Shown here piece by piece: positions 11,676-21,940 of a stretch of DNA of 64,000 bases; within the stretch, counting starts at the first letter, position 1, and each line of letters starts with the position of its first letter. The DNA lies in contig JAUFSD010000018.1 of assembly GCA_033030425.1 (NCBI GenBank), positions 372,001 to 436,000 on the forward strand, written 5' to 3'. Below the pieces are notes generated by a model. The model made no database searches. It was not told the origin of the DNA and was given only the letters and a program-made list of their open reading frames with translations. The DNA is from Verpa conica. Taxonomy: Eukaryota; Ascomycota; Pezizomycetes; Pezizales; Morchellaceae. The translations under genes were made by a program, and so were the position numbers.

Positions 11676-12779
11676 CTACAAGAACATCTCTAGTTTCTTG
11701 TCCCAAGTTTTAGATAAATCCCATCCATCATATTCACTCCCCAAAGTCGCCCCCATCACTCCCTTAGAACTTTCATCATTCCAACACACGATTTTATGTC
11801 CCGTGTCGCAATCTACCGCGATCAAGTCCCATCTAGACTGAATAGGACGATATAGATCGACCAGTACCACACACCTCTTCAGCCGCTTACACCTCACCAT
11901 CGCCTCCTTCCCCGCATCCACCAACACCTCCCAGAGCGTCTGACCAGAAGCCAGGCCACGACAAGACATGCACTTGTTAGGCGACCACTGACCAGCCTGG
12001 TCCCGGTGTCCAACATTAACGTCGATCTCCTCAATCCGTGAGTCCTCTTTATCACCAACAAGAAATACCTCCTCACAGATATACGGCATCCGCACTCTCA
12101 ACACACGCAACGCAGTGAAGTCCTTAAACATGGCGCAAAAATGCCACTGTGAAGGTCTACTCCTTCTAGGTTGCTTGGACCCGATCGTGTCCAGTGCTAA
12201 CGAGGTAAGTTTTTGCGCTGGGAGTGACGAGATGATGGTGTACACGGATTTGTCATAAAGGTAACTGTATGGCCCATCCCGGTGGACCTCCTCTACAGGT
12301 TGGGGAGGTGTATTCGTGGTGTGTCCCCCAAGTAAGAGCTGCCTATTGTGGCTGAGTGAGCGGGAAATGAACTCACAGCATGCAACGAGGGAGAAATTCT
12401 TGAGGGTTTTCAGTGTGGTGATTGAGGATGCAAAGTGGGATAGATGGAGCTTTAGTGGTTTTAAATCTGGAAAGAGTAGTTCATAATCGCTAGCGTCGCC
12501 GCCGAGTAGGCTAATGTTCAATTCGGGGAATCTGACGAGCTTGAGGGATACGGAGGTGGTGTAGGATTGTACGAGTTCGCGGATGCGGCTGTTTTTTGGT
12601 GGGAAGTTGGGTAGGTGTATTGGGACAAGCTGAAGAGACCGGAGAGCGGTGATCTCGGCGTATGTATGCCAGTTTTTGGAGATGTATTGGATTTCGGGAT
12701 GATCTTGGAGGTATTTCGGGGTGATGTAGTCGAAGATGAGCAATATGATCTCTGATGGGAGAGATAATAGGAGCGACAT
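11676..12779 (-). CDS. F-box protein (tandem paralogue A)
   Basis: A single exon of 367 aa starting at MSLLLSLPSEIILLIFDY, a typical F-box N-terminus; the frame also extends upstream to 12938 but that part has no F-box character. The F-box covers about residues 1-45 (Skp1 binding), followed by a Leu-rich, LRR-like region (SLKLVRFPELN, LTSLALDTIG, ALRVLRVRMPYICEEVFLVG) and a C-terminal domain shared with the next gene (RCKRLKRCVVLVD). It is probably an SCF ubiquitin-ligase receptor with unknown target. The neighbour at 13303-14520 is a diverged copy in the same orientation. Confidence 0.75.
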   Translation of the reverse strand: MSLLLSLPSEIILLIFDYITPKYLQDHPEIQYISKNWHTYAEITALRSLQLVPIHLPNFPPKNSRIRELVQSYTTSVSLKLVRFPELNISLLGGDASDYELLFPDLKPLKLHLSHFASSITTLKTLKNFSLVACCEFISRSLSHNRQLLLGGHTTNTPPQPVEEVHRDGPYSYLYDKSVYTIISSLPAQKLTSLALDTIGSKQPRRSRPSQWHFCAMFKDFTALRVLRVRMPYICEEVFLVGDKEDSRIEEIDVNVGHRDQAGQWSPNKCMSCRGLASGQTLWEVLVDAGKEAMVRCKRLKRCVVLVDLYRPIQSRWDLIAVDCDTGHKIVCWNDESSKGVMGATLGSEYDGWDLSKTWDKKLEMFL

Positions 12780-13302
12780 TGTGGGGCCTGGTGATGTACT
12801 GGAGAGGAGCTGTCGCCTGGATATGCATATGCGCAGAGCAATAAGTACGGGAAAATAGAAATTCACCCAGTGTGGAGTGGTGCATATTTTACCGTAGCAC
12901 AACATCCAATAGAAGTAGATAAATTTTCTAAAACACACCTAGATCAAACAACTATAGGAGAATCACAACAAACAACCCTACTCGTTCTATAAGATATTGG
13001 AATAGTTCAGATCTTTTTGTCTCCAAGCCACATGCAGCCCTCTCTATACTAATGCCGAGTGTGGGCAAGCAATTAACTAGAAATTCAAGCTTAGACTAAT
13101 AGGCAATTACCCATTTAGTGAGGTGGTACTCGTGATAGGGAATAATTACCCAGAAATGTAAGTGAGTATCGAATTCATTGTACGAGCCAGTAGAGTATAT
13201 AACGCCTATTATCAAAATCTATACTAATTTAGGCCGTTTACTTGTAAAGAGATAGGGCTTCTAATATTGCTATATAGCTTGAATACCCCCCATCTATAGT
13301 AC
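12780..13302. other. Spacer between the two F-box paralogues
   Basis: AT-rich, with no supported gene. It contains the upstream region of paralogue A and the 3' flank of paralogue B. Confidence 0.5.
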
Positions 13303-14520
13303 TCACTCTACAAAATTGATAATCTGGGGAGTAAAGCTCCAATCCCACCCGTAGACAGGAGCATCAAAATCGACATAAGTAGCAGCATCAAAAGAAGTAA
13401 CAGTACCAAAAGAAGCATCATCACAAGAGTCAAAATCCCAATATCCCCTACTCTCAATCCCCCTATTTCTAAGTGCCCAGCTCATCTTTCCCGTACTACA
13501 ATTCACCTTGGTCAAACCGTAATCCGATGTATCACCGCTCTGCAACTTCCCATCATAATCACGATCCCAAGCACTGAAAACCACACATTTCTTCAAACGC
13601 TTACACCGCTTCATCGCCTCTCCCCCTGCCTTCACGAGTACACCCAAAACATTACGAGATGGGGGCGCGTCGGGACCCCAGTCGCACAGCTCACAAAATC
13701 CCCTTGTCCAGCAGCTTTTGTCTTGACGTGCGATACAAACATAGATTTTCTTAATCCTTGAACCCTCACTCGCAATGAGGAAGACATCTTCACAGATCAT
13801 AGCCATCCGCACCTTCAATACGCGTAACATCACGAGGTCTTTAAGCATAGGACATATATGCCGTTTGGAAGCCCCGACCCCGCTGTGCTTGAACGCATCG
13901 TTGGCATCGGACATTAGTCGAGACCCGAACATGTCTAGTGTGAGGGATGTGAGTGTTTGTGCTGGGAGTGACAAGACGAGAGTGTATATGGGCTCCTCCA
14001 AGAGGTAGTTAAACCTGTCAACGTGGAATTTGGCTCTATAAGGTCTAGCTTTGCCAGTGGACTCAAAAATCGCCGCGGACTCGGGGAATGCAACAAAGCT
14101 GAGCTTTTTGAGGCGTTTTAGCGTGGTGATTGCAGCTGCAAAGTTTGATATATTTGACCCGAGGATTTCGCTGAGTTCGCCAATATTTTCGGATTTATCG
14201 TCTCCAGGGTATAACCTTTTAACCCATTCAGGCGTAAGGATTTCAGGGATTGGTCCGTCTATGCGTTGGTACTCTGGCCAGTCCCAATTGGCGAATAAAT
14301 CAAAGAGCCTGAGGTATATGAATTTGGTATGGGATTGTATAACGTCATCTTTAAGGGGGAAGTAGGGGAGCTGCGTGGAGGTGAGGTTGATAGTTCTGAC
14401 GAATGCAGGTTTGGCGTACGTGTACCATGCTTTGGAGAGATATAGGTTTCTACGTTTAAGGCGTCCGACATAGCGAAAGATAAGGAGTATGATCTCTGAC
14501 GGGAGAGATAGAAGTAGCAT
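13303..14520 (-). CDS. F-box protein (tandem paralogue B)
   Basis: A single exon of 405 aa. The N-terminus MLLLSLPSEIILLIFRYVGR nearly repeats that of the gene at 11676-12779. Internal blocks also correspond: LPAQTLTSLTLDMFGS versus LPAQKLTSLALDTIGS, ALRVLRVRMPYICEEVFLVG versus MLRVLKVRMAMICEDVFLIA, and RCKRLKKCVVF versus RCKRLKRCVVL. The first about 40 residues are an F-box; the rest is a divergent LRR-like region. This is a local duplication in the same orientation. The presumed role is substrate recognition in an SCF complex; the substrate is unknown. Confidence 0.75.
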   Translation of the reverse strand: MLLLSLPSEIILLIFRYVGRLKRRNLYLSKAWYTYAKPAFVRTINLTSTQLPYFPLKDDVIQSHTKFIYLRLFDLFANWDWPEYQRIDGPIPEILTPEWVKRLYPGDDKSENIGELSEILGSNISNFAAAITTLKRLKKLSFVAFPESAAIFESTGKARPYRAKFHVDRFNYLLEEPIYTLVLSLPAQTLTSLTLDMFGSRLMSDANDAFKHSGVGASKRHICPMLKDLVMLRVLKVRMAMICEDVFLIASEGSRIKKIYVCIARQDKSCWTRGFCELCDWGPDAPPSRNVLGVLVKAGGEAMKRCKRLKKCVVFSAWDRDYDGKLQSGDTSDYGLTKVNCSTGKMSWALRNRGIESRGYWDFDSCDDASFGTVTSFDAATYVDFDAPVYGWDWSFTPQIINFVE

Positions 14521-16140
14521 TGTGGTGTTTGTTGTTATATTATAGAGTCTCTAAGCTACGAATGACTCCTTTATACTTCAGATGCCAAGCTTTGTGAGAC
14601 AATACGGGTCTAGGGCTGTGCTACTACTATAGGTAATAAAATGTAATATAACCTATCGCCGTGATACTTACAATCATTAATAAACCTAGTAGTATACGTT
14701 GAGACGCTACTCAGAAGGGTAATAAGTCTCTGGAGAGTTTTATAGGTGATTACACTGAACTTACCAACCCCTGTACTGTGTACTCTACTGATAGTAATAA
14801 AAATCAACTCATAAGCCGTATTTTTATTTACAACTCTAGTAGATTATCTTTCCCCAACCAGTCAGTTGTAGTATTTAATAGCGGTAAATTAACTTAGAGA
14901 AACAAAGCAGTATATTTGTGCAATCATTTGATGTACCCGCATCTACTTGCTCTGCTTGCGCAACCTCCAGCCTTCTTCGGAGTTTCTACGGGTGTGTTGG
15001 TAAATAAGCAAGTGACAACTCTATCAGCATATGCGGTCGCTTTTATAGTAATTCTAGCATACCGAGGGGTAACGACTCTTAGATTTTCTCCAAGCCGACC
15101 TCACCTCTCGAATCTTCAAGAGATCTACTTACTAGAGGTACACAAGCGGAAGTTGGCAGCTATTAGCAATGTGTAATGGTAGTACAAAGGATAATTACCA
15201 CCACAAAGCAACGTACAAACCAGGCGACCCTCTAGTACTAAGTCCTGAACCGTTATGTGTTAAGGAGCTTATAAGGATGAACCTATCATTAATATAGAAT
15301 TACACCTATTATTTAGTGCTGCTGCCAAGGAGAATACCTGATGTGGGTAGTCGCACTAGGGATTTTTGACTTATATAACAACCTTTATAGGTTAGTGTTA
15401 TGTAGGTCAAGTAACTATTGTACTCTAATAAAATTAGCCGGATATCCATAGAGATATATGCCAATTCTAGTCCACTGATTTAAAAAATTATATATAAGTT
15501 GAAAGAAAACATCAGCTAAGTAGAAAAGAATGAAACATATTTCCGAGTGATGGTCCCCCGGATGTCCGGTTAATTTTGCTAACGTACAATGTATCGGCCT
15601 AAGATTTCTAAATAGGTAGTCTAGATTATAACATGGGAAGATAAATTGATTATTCCACAGGATCAGGATTAGAAATGTTTAAAGGTCATATCTGCAAATC
15701 AATATATTGGGCGGCTGAAAGTCTGTGATTTCAGCCTTTCGGAACTCGTACCAATTAGGGTAATCTGGAATTAAGTTACTCAAGAATTATATCCTTTCTT
15801 AAATGGATGATAAAAGACCTTTCGCCCAGTTTACTATAATTATACACCGTAAGGCAAATAAATGCCAGGACTATACCACAAGTAATGTAGCACCAGTACC
15901 CACCCAGCCAGATCCGAATCCCAATTCCGGAAAAATTCTGCATCGGAGACCGGCGCCGGAGTATCTCACGAGTCTGCCAAAGTCAGTACGAGTTGTGATA
16001 CCCGCATTTGTAATCTAGCCTTCTGTGGATCTTGGGATGCGCAGTACCGGGTAATTCCGCGCAGGTCTTGCACCTCTAATCCCCTCACCCCCTCCTCACG
16101 ACTTCCAGCAATTGCTCCTAAAACATATCCCGAAATCACA
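14521..16140. other. Intergenic region before the APH-like gene
   Basis: AT-rich with short unsupported frames (for example 14916-15176, 86 aa, no motif). The last 200 bp are more GC-rich and probably carry the APH-like promoter and 5' UTR. No RNA gene or repeat is recognised. Confidence 0.45.
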
Positions 16141-17511
16141 ATGCCTCCCACTGCATCATCTCGAACCTTCAAACAGCCTGGCCTCCATTGGAAGACTGAC
16201 CTACTCCGCCCTACTCCCCAATGGACCAAAGAACCCTCACTCGACATGATCCAGCGGATCTCCCGAAAACACCTTCCAATCACCGATGAGCAAGTTATCA
16301 CTGTTACTTTCCTTGCAGAGGGAGACTACAATAAGCTGTACACGATTTCCTGTACCGAGGACCCCAAATGCTATGTTTTCCGCATCTCGCTACCCGTAGA
16401 GCCATTCTACAAGACCGAGAGCGAGGTCGCTACCCTGCGCTTCGTCCGCTACACCACGACCATCCCCGTCCCGCGCATAATAGCATTCAACTCTTCGACC
16501 GACAACGAGCTCGGGTTCGAATGGATCCTCCTGGACAAGGTCCCGGGGTGCACATTAAAGGAAGTCTGGAGTGACTGGAGTGATGATGCGAAATCTGGGG
16601 TGGTGAGAGAAGTGGCTGGATATGTGGCGCAGATGCGGGAGAAGCTTAGGTTTGCGGCGGTGGGGAATCTATATTATCTACCAACATTGGATAAAGCTGT
16701 TTTAGAGGACCCTACGGTGGTGTTTGAGGGAGTGGGTGATTACGCGCATATTGCTATCGGACCAATCGTGTCTCCGTTCTTTTTCACAGGACGCAGGGCC
16801 ATGATGCAAAGAGATAGGGGCCCGTTTCATTCCGACTACGAATACATGAAGGCGCAGGTTCAGGTCCAAATTGATGATATGGAGCTTCTATTAAAGAATC
16901 AACAATCAGGAGGGAGTTGTGGGGACAGTGCGGTCGAGTTAAATGAAGCTCTGGTCGAAGATGCCCCTGACATTATACTGGCCTGTTCTTCGCTTTATTC
17001 CCTTCTGCCTTCCGTCTTCCCACCTGAGCCTCGGACTACAGGAAAGCCGGATCAAGGCCATCCCCACGGAGATAGTAACCTCAAGTTTATATTACACCAT
17101 GCCGAACTCTCACTCAGCAATATCTTGGTTGATCCGGAAAGCTGCCGAGTAACCGGCGTTTTGGATTGGGAATGTGTGAATATTCACCCTCGCTGGGAAG
17201 AAAGAACATATCCTCAGTTTCTCACTGGCCCTGTCGTTGAGAAAAGACCGCCACCTCTGTCGGTCGAGGACAAGGGCAATACCCTTCTAGTTGAAAGAAT
17301 GGAGAACTGGGAAAAAACAGTACTAAGACGGGTGTTTGACGAAGAGCTTGGATGGATATATAAGAGAAAGCGGTTTCAAGATACTAGCCATGACGAAGAT
17401 ACAGCAAAAAAGAAGCGGGAGTTTCAGAAGAACCTGGAACTTGTCGAGTCCTCGCCTACTATGGTAAATAGATGGATTAAGGGAATGGAGATAGGGCTGG
17501 CGCAAGAATAG
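16141..17511 (+). CDS. APH-fold phosphotransferase-like protein (fungal APH family)
   Basis: A single exon of 456 aa. It has the kinase-like fold of aminoglycoside/choline phosphotransferase-type proteins, greatly expanded in filamentous fungi. N-lobe: FLAEGDYNKLYTISC (nucleotide-loop-like), YVFRISLPVEP with the likely ATP-binding Arg in place of Lys, and a downstream ESEVATLRFVR glutamate helix; hinge LGFEWILLDKVPG. Catalytic loop: HHAELSLSNILVDPE, where the usual HxD is H320-A-E322. Metal motif: GVLDWECVN with D342. The Asp-to-Glu change at the catalytic base may lower or abolish activity; D342 and N327 are kept. The substrate of most fungal members is unknown. The GC-richer codon use differs from its AT-rich surroundings. 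Confidence 0.85.
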   Translation: MPPTASSRTFKQPGLHWKTDLLRPTPQWTKEPSLDMIQRISRKHLPITDEQVITVTFLAEGDYNKLYTISCTEDPKCYVFRISLPVEPFYKTESEVATLRFVRYTTTIPVPRIIAFNSSTDNELGFEWILLDKVPGCTLKEVWSDWSDDAKSGVVREVAGYVAQMREKLRFAAVGNLYYLPTLDKAVLEDPTVVFEGVGDYAHIAIGPIVSPFFFTGRRAMMQRDRGPFHSDYEYMKAQVQVQIDDMELLLKNQQSGGSCGDSAVELNEALVEDAPDIILACSSLYSLLPSVFPPEPRTTGKPDQGHPHGDSNLKFILHHAELSLSNILVDPESCRVTGVLDWECVNIHPRWEERTYPQFLTGPVVEKRPPPLSVEDKGNTLLVERMENWEKTVLRRVFDEELGWIYKRKRFQDTSHDEDTAKKKREFQKNLELVESSPTMVNRWIKGMEIGLAQE

Positions 17512-17682
17512 GGGGATAAATTTTGACGTTTAAGTTCGTATACGCTTTCACCTATGCCCCGGCAAGATTCTCATCGCAACTGTAGGTGACGAGAAGGCTA
17601 CGAAGAGGCCATACTCTCCATTTGGTCACACTGCCTCTGCTGAGAAGATATCATTACTTTTTTCCTCCTGACGGGTGAGTTG

Positions 17683-17739
17683 GAGTCTAAGAAGGAGCTG
17701 AACCTTGCTGAGTCGTTGGCAAAAATGGTAAATAGATGA
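17683..17739 (+). pseudogene. Decayed fragment of an APH-like C-terminus
   Basis: About 170 bp after the APH-like stop, one frame reads ESKKELNLAESLAKMVNR and then a stop. This mirrors the end of the intact gene (KKREFQKNLELVESSPTMVNR followed by WIKG). The DNA shares 14 identical bases, atggtaaatagatg, at matching positions. I read it as the relic of a tandem second copy. Upstream sequence is too decayed to recognise. Confidence 0.45.
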
Positions 17740-18639
17740 ACTTAGCTTTAGAAGTGAGAGCAGAACTGAAGAGTGGATACGGCGATTAAACTTGGCCTTC
17801 AGGTTTGTACCTGTATAATAGCAGATAAAAGCTGGTTTTGCCTTTTTTTTAATTTTAACTAGTACTAAAACCTCATGTCTCGTACTGAATACCATCAGTC
17901 TGCCATAATTAAGATCAGTAAGCTATACAGAAACATATATGCTCGTACCAGACCCACCTTATCTTTCACTGTGCACATTTTACAGAGCGTCAAATATATC
18001 AAAAATGAAATTTACCACCAGTGGTAAAATCATGGGCCAGCATGCTAGAATTCAGTATAAAGCCGGACTACCTATCTGGAATACTATGATAATTCACAAT
18101 TAAAATATTTCATTAATTAAGTGAATCAACAAATTTACAAGTCACAATGTAGCCTCCACACTTAATAACCCAAGTAACACATCTTAACTATCATATTCTA
18201 TTAATAATCTTATTACTATTATACCTCAGCCTCACCTCTCAAGCTCTCTATAACTCTTCTCTATTTCCCACAGTTGTAATTGGTACAAGGTCAGTCTGGT
18301 GTAGATGTACTTCACTTTTTGTTGTGAGGACTGTACCGCGACTTATACCTGAAGTGACAGACTGCCTATTACCTAGTTGAAATTATAATTTAAGTTTATC
18401 TCTAACCCTAGGGTATCTATATAAACTTACAAGACCATAGAACGTCCATTTCCCCTCCTGCCTTACAAATGAGAAGATAACTGATAGTCCTACTACCACG
18501 CCCCTTGAAAGCCCGGCACAGTCATGCTTATGTTCTGGCAGTTTGGGGGAACACTATCTATCGGAGGGATGCTCCTATACGGGGCTGGATCTAAGTAGGT
18601 TTTTATATACGAGGGGCGTCCCTCAATGGGTCAGAACAC
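17740..18639. other. AT-rich intergenic region
   Basis: No supported gene was found. Some of it may be further decayed material of the neighbouring pseudogenes, but no motif could be read. Confidence 0.4.
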
Positions 18640-20330
18640 TTATATAGTTGACTTGTGAGTACCGGCTCTGTAGCCTGAGAAAATGTGGCCCTGGAAGTTT
18701 GCCTCGCGACCTAGGAGAAGCTAGACAGAAATATTGTACCATTTCGGCTACCTATTGCAGCGTCGTCTAATTTCCCCAGTTCTTGACAAGAACATCGGCC
18801 CTAGTCTAGGTGAAACTAGAATATCTCTCATATTCTTTTGAGTGGTCCTGTTTCATACGAGAAGCTAGATAGTGGTCTTGTACCATTTCGGTCACCCACT
18901 GCAGCGTCATCCAGCTTTCGCAGTCATTGGTAAGGACGTCGGCCCCGCGGTCTAGGAGAAGCTGGATTATACCATTGTGTCCATTCTTAGCCCTAGTAAA
19001 GTGCCGTCAGGCCCTCACCGTCCTTGGCAGAGACGTCAGCTTTGTAGTCTAGGAGAAGCTGGACTGTAGCCTCGTGTCCATTTCGAGCCGCCTAGTGTAA
19101 CACTGTCATGTCTCCGCTGCCCTTAAAACTTGCAATAATGGCTTTGTCTGAAGGGGTGTCAGAAGGAGGAATAAAGTGGTCCTTGAAGTATCGCAACAAT
19201 GTGTTTTTACCACTGCCTGGCTTTCCTTCAACGAGGAGAAGGCCTGGGCTCGAGCAGTAAAGATTTCCAAGAACTATACTCTGGAGTCTGTCATCGCCAT
19301 TTAAAGGTATTCTTGTAGTGTGTTGAAATCTTATCATATCGTGAATTATTGAAGTAGAGAATCTTCAGACAATCTGTGATGATGTCAGCTAATTTAAATT
19401 AATCATGGTTGGAAGCCGAGAGCCCGCAGCCCGCATATACCTTTCCTTTCCTTGTCATAATCAACAAGAACCTCTGTCGGCTGTTGGAGCTCAAGGTCAC
19501 ATGCCGCTGGTGGATTTACAATTAACAATTTCACCGTTGAGTAATCTTACCGCAGGTTTTTTATCACAAGACGAATTTTATCAATCAATTCTTGTCAGGC
19601 TTGTATAGAAAGATGTTGAGATCGAAAACGAATGTTAAACTTCGTTTTTCTGTAGTGTGTTCTGCTGGTTTAACTTGGTGTTCTCAAATAACTCTGCCGC
19701 CTTGCTTAGCGTGTGCCCAAAGGTCTTTAAGATTAGAAAGATGCATTAGCATCTTAAAAGCTTCTGCGAGATTATCCTGGATTATAGTAAGATTCGCGCT
19801 ATTCATGGAACCTAGCCAAAAGATGTTCCAGAAACCATTTGAAAAGACATTGTTGCTAATCTAATGGGTGAGCATCGATAACCTACCTCAAAAGTGTCCA
19901 CGCGGCGAATAAATGCTCTTCAGTGCCTTTTGAATCTCTCAGAGATCCAAGAAGCTTAGCATTTCTCACGGAGCCGTAGAGATAGTGCAGCAACAGCCCA
20001 GCGCCTTCTTTATCATGCAGAGTACGGATAACACTGGACTCTGCGTCTTTCAAGCGGGAACCCCACGAAATACTAGTACCTGGACTTTCTTATGGTTTTC
20101 AGCCTAGTTCTTATAGTTCAGGTTGCGGAAGACCCAGAAGAACCCTCCATCGTTCTCAAGGTCGTAGAATTCCGAGAAATTTTTAATATAATGACTTTGA
20201 TCAACAAATAACCGTCTTCTTCTCTCCTTACTAACTTCCCGATAGATTCGATAACCCTTTTATTGGTGTATTCTTCTATCACAGAATCAGTCCCTCATGG
20301 CCTAATAGTTAAATTATAATAAATACAGCA
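18640..20330 (-). pseudogene. Broken NACHT / ankyrin (NLR-type) gene remnant
   Basis: Minus-strand fragments of a fungal NLR-like gene. Near 20100-20220 a frame reads like the segment before a NACHT P-loop (FSEFYDLENDGGFFWV) and then stops. At 19092-19337 another has a P-loop, GLLLVEGKPGSGKNTLLRYF. Only about 35 residues later it runs into ankyrin repeats (18960-19100: AARNGHEATVQLLLDYKADV and SAKDGEGLTALY), interrupted by TAG/TAA stops and frame changes; more ankyrin echoes continue to about 18640. Most of the NACHT domain is therefore missing. Open but unidentified stretches (19690-19865 and 19870-20050) lie between. In fungal NLRs the NACHT drives assembly and the repeats sense the trigger; this copy cannot encode that product. 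Confidence 0.7.
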
Positions 20331-20336
20331 TCCTAG

Positions 20337-21940
20337 TTACACACCCATACATTCCTCCATACACGTGACAATTGTCTGGAACGTTCTGTCTTGGGGTGAG
20401 TCGAACTTCACCATATCCGTGTGATTTGACTGGATGGGAAAGCGATGCTCATTCGGTAGGCAAAGTTGAGCTGACAATCGCTGTACCATTTGGACCGGAT
20501 CGCCCATTCTACTGAAAACCCCTGCTCCCACCTATTGATGTCAATATTAAGGAATGTATATCACAAACTCCGGATAACGTAGACTCTGAATACACACCTT
20601 TTTAACTGAATTTGTCTTCTCGGTTTCATAGAAGGTAAAAACCTTTCCACTGAAGTTGCTCCAGATTTGGCTCAGAGCGTCTTTCTGATTCTCCAAGAAC
20701 TCAGAACCTTCTTCCAACTGTGCCAATAGATTTCGGACCTTGTTGTCGTCTGCCGTCTCGCCTACCATCTCGTTAAGCTCCACAGTTCTAAGTCCTTGGT
20801 GGGGTGTTCCGAAGAAGAATATTCCTCGAATACAATCGCGGATACTATGGTACTTCGAATATTGACTCCATTCAATCAATGTCTATACCAGGTATAATGA
20901 TTAGCCTTTGACGACGATGTTCAAACAAAGCTCTCCTACCTGAACGATCAAGAGCCCTCCAATACTGTGACCAATAAAGATGATTGGTCGCTTCTAGATT
21001 GTATCGAAGAACTATAAGAATCTTAACTAGTCCGGGAACATCGTAGCTAGTAGTAGTAGCATCTGTGGACCGGACATACCGGGCAACCACGTCTAGCATT
21101 ATATAGACACTCTGTAAAGTTCCTCTGGTAATCAGTTATCCTAGCCTTGTTGGGACTAACTAGGCTGCTGTCGTATCCATATGTCATAATACGAGTGTTT
21201 GCGAACTTCTCGGGTAGAAAGTCGCGTAGCCACATTGGATGATCTATGGAACGATCTTTTTGGCTCCGACTCCTCCATGACCCGAAGGCATGGTGGGCAA
21301 GGCCGGTAACCGCGATCACACTACGCGTCAGCAAGTTAGCATTCAGGAGTATTACACGCCTAGTAGTGTGCGATTGTACTAACTCCACAGTGATTGGTGA
21401 TTCTGGTCTATTCATTGGTGTAAGGTCATAGAAGTGTCTATCGATAGCCAGCCGGACCTTTCTTCCACCTTCTGGAATTACTACAATCTTTTCTTCCTTT
21501 CGTTCAAAGTATCTGAAATACGCCGTATAGCGGTTCAAATTGAGCAATGCCGTTTGTGTGGTGTCAAAGGAGGCTGGAAACAGTTGAGAGAGCTCGGCAT
21601 CCGTGAAATCGAGTTCTGGATCGATAGTCTGTAAGGCTTTCTCGAGAGTATCTCTACACCAGTTCGGAGGTATTCCAGATACCCGAAAACACACCGGCTC
21701 CTTAAGGGATCCATCACCATCAGCCCGAGCCGAGCAACCATAGTCCTCTGTAGTTCGAACCCGTCTGCTGTCGGACAACAATGCCCCGCTTTCCTGGATA
21801 CCACCGATTTTTCCGGCACCGTCTGTGATTTCTACAAGAGGTACACCGTTCCCAAGCGCAGACTGAAGTTTCCGCTTGGCAGAGGCTGTAGCTGTAGTTT
21901 CACTAGTGCTATATTTGCGTTTTCCGGTGTTAGAGGCCAT
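20337..21940 (-). CDS. SesB-like alpha/beta hydrolase (NLR-associated)
   Basis: Exons 21080-21940, 20940-20993, 20598-20882 and 20337-20531 join to 464 aa with no stop. Residues 1-190 are a variable N-terminus. The hydrolase domain then begins with SVIAVTGLAHHAFGSW, MWLRDFLPEKFANTRIMTYG and YDSSL. The nucleophile elbow is GHSIGG, encoded by the 18-codon exon 2, followed by IRGIFFFGTPHQG and the catalytic-His region QSNHTDMVKFDSPQD. This is the lipase-like domain often found at the N-terminus of fungal NACHT or TPR NLR proteins. Here the frame stops 65 codons into exon 4, and the NACHT/ankyrin part downstream is broken. It may be a free hydrolase or the surviving front of a truncated NLR. Activity is inferred only from the Ser and His motifs. 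Confidence 0.75.

Noticed and set aside
12780..12938. Upstream extension of the F-box paralogue A reading frame
   Set aside because: The added residues lack family similarity, while the Met at 12779 starts exactly like the paralogue's F-box.
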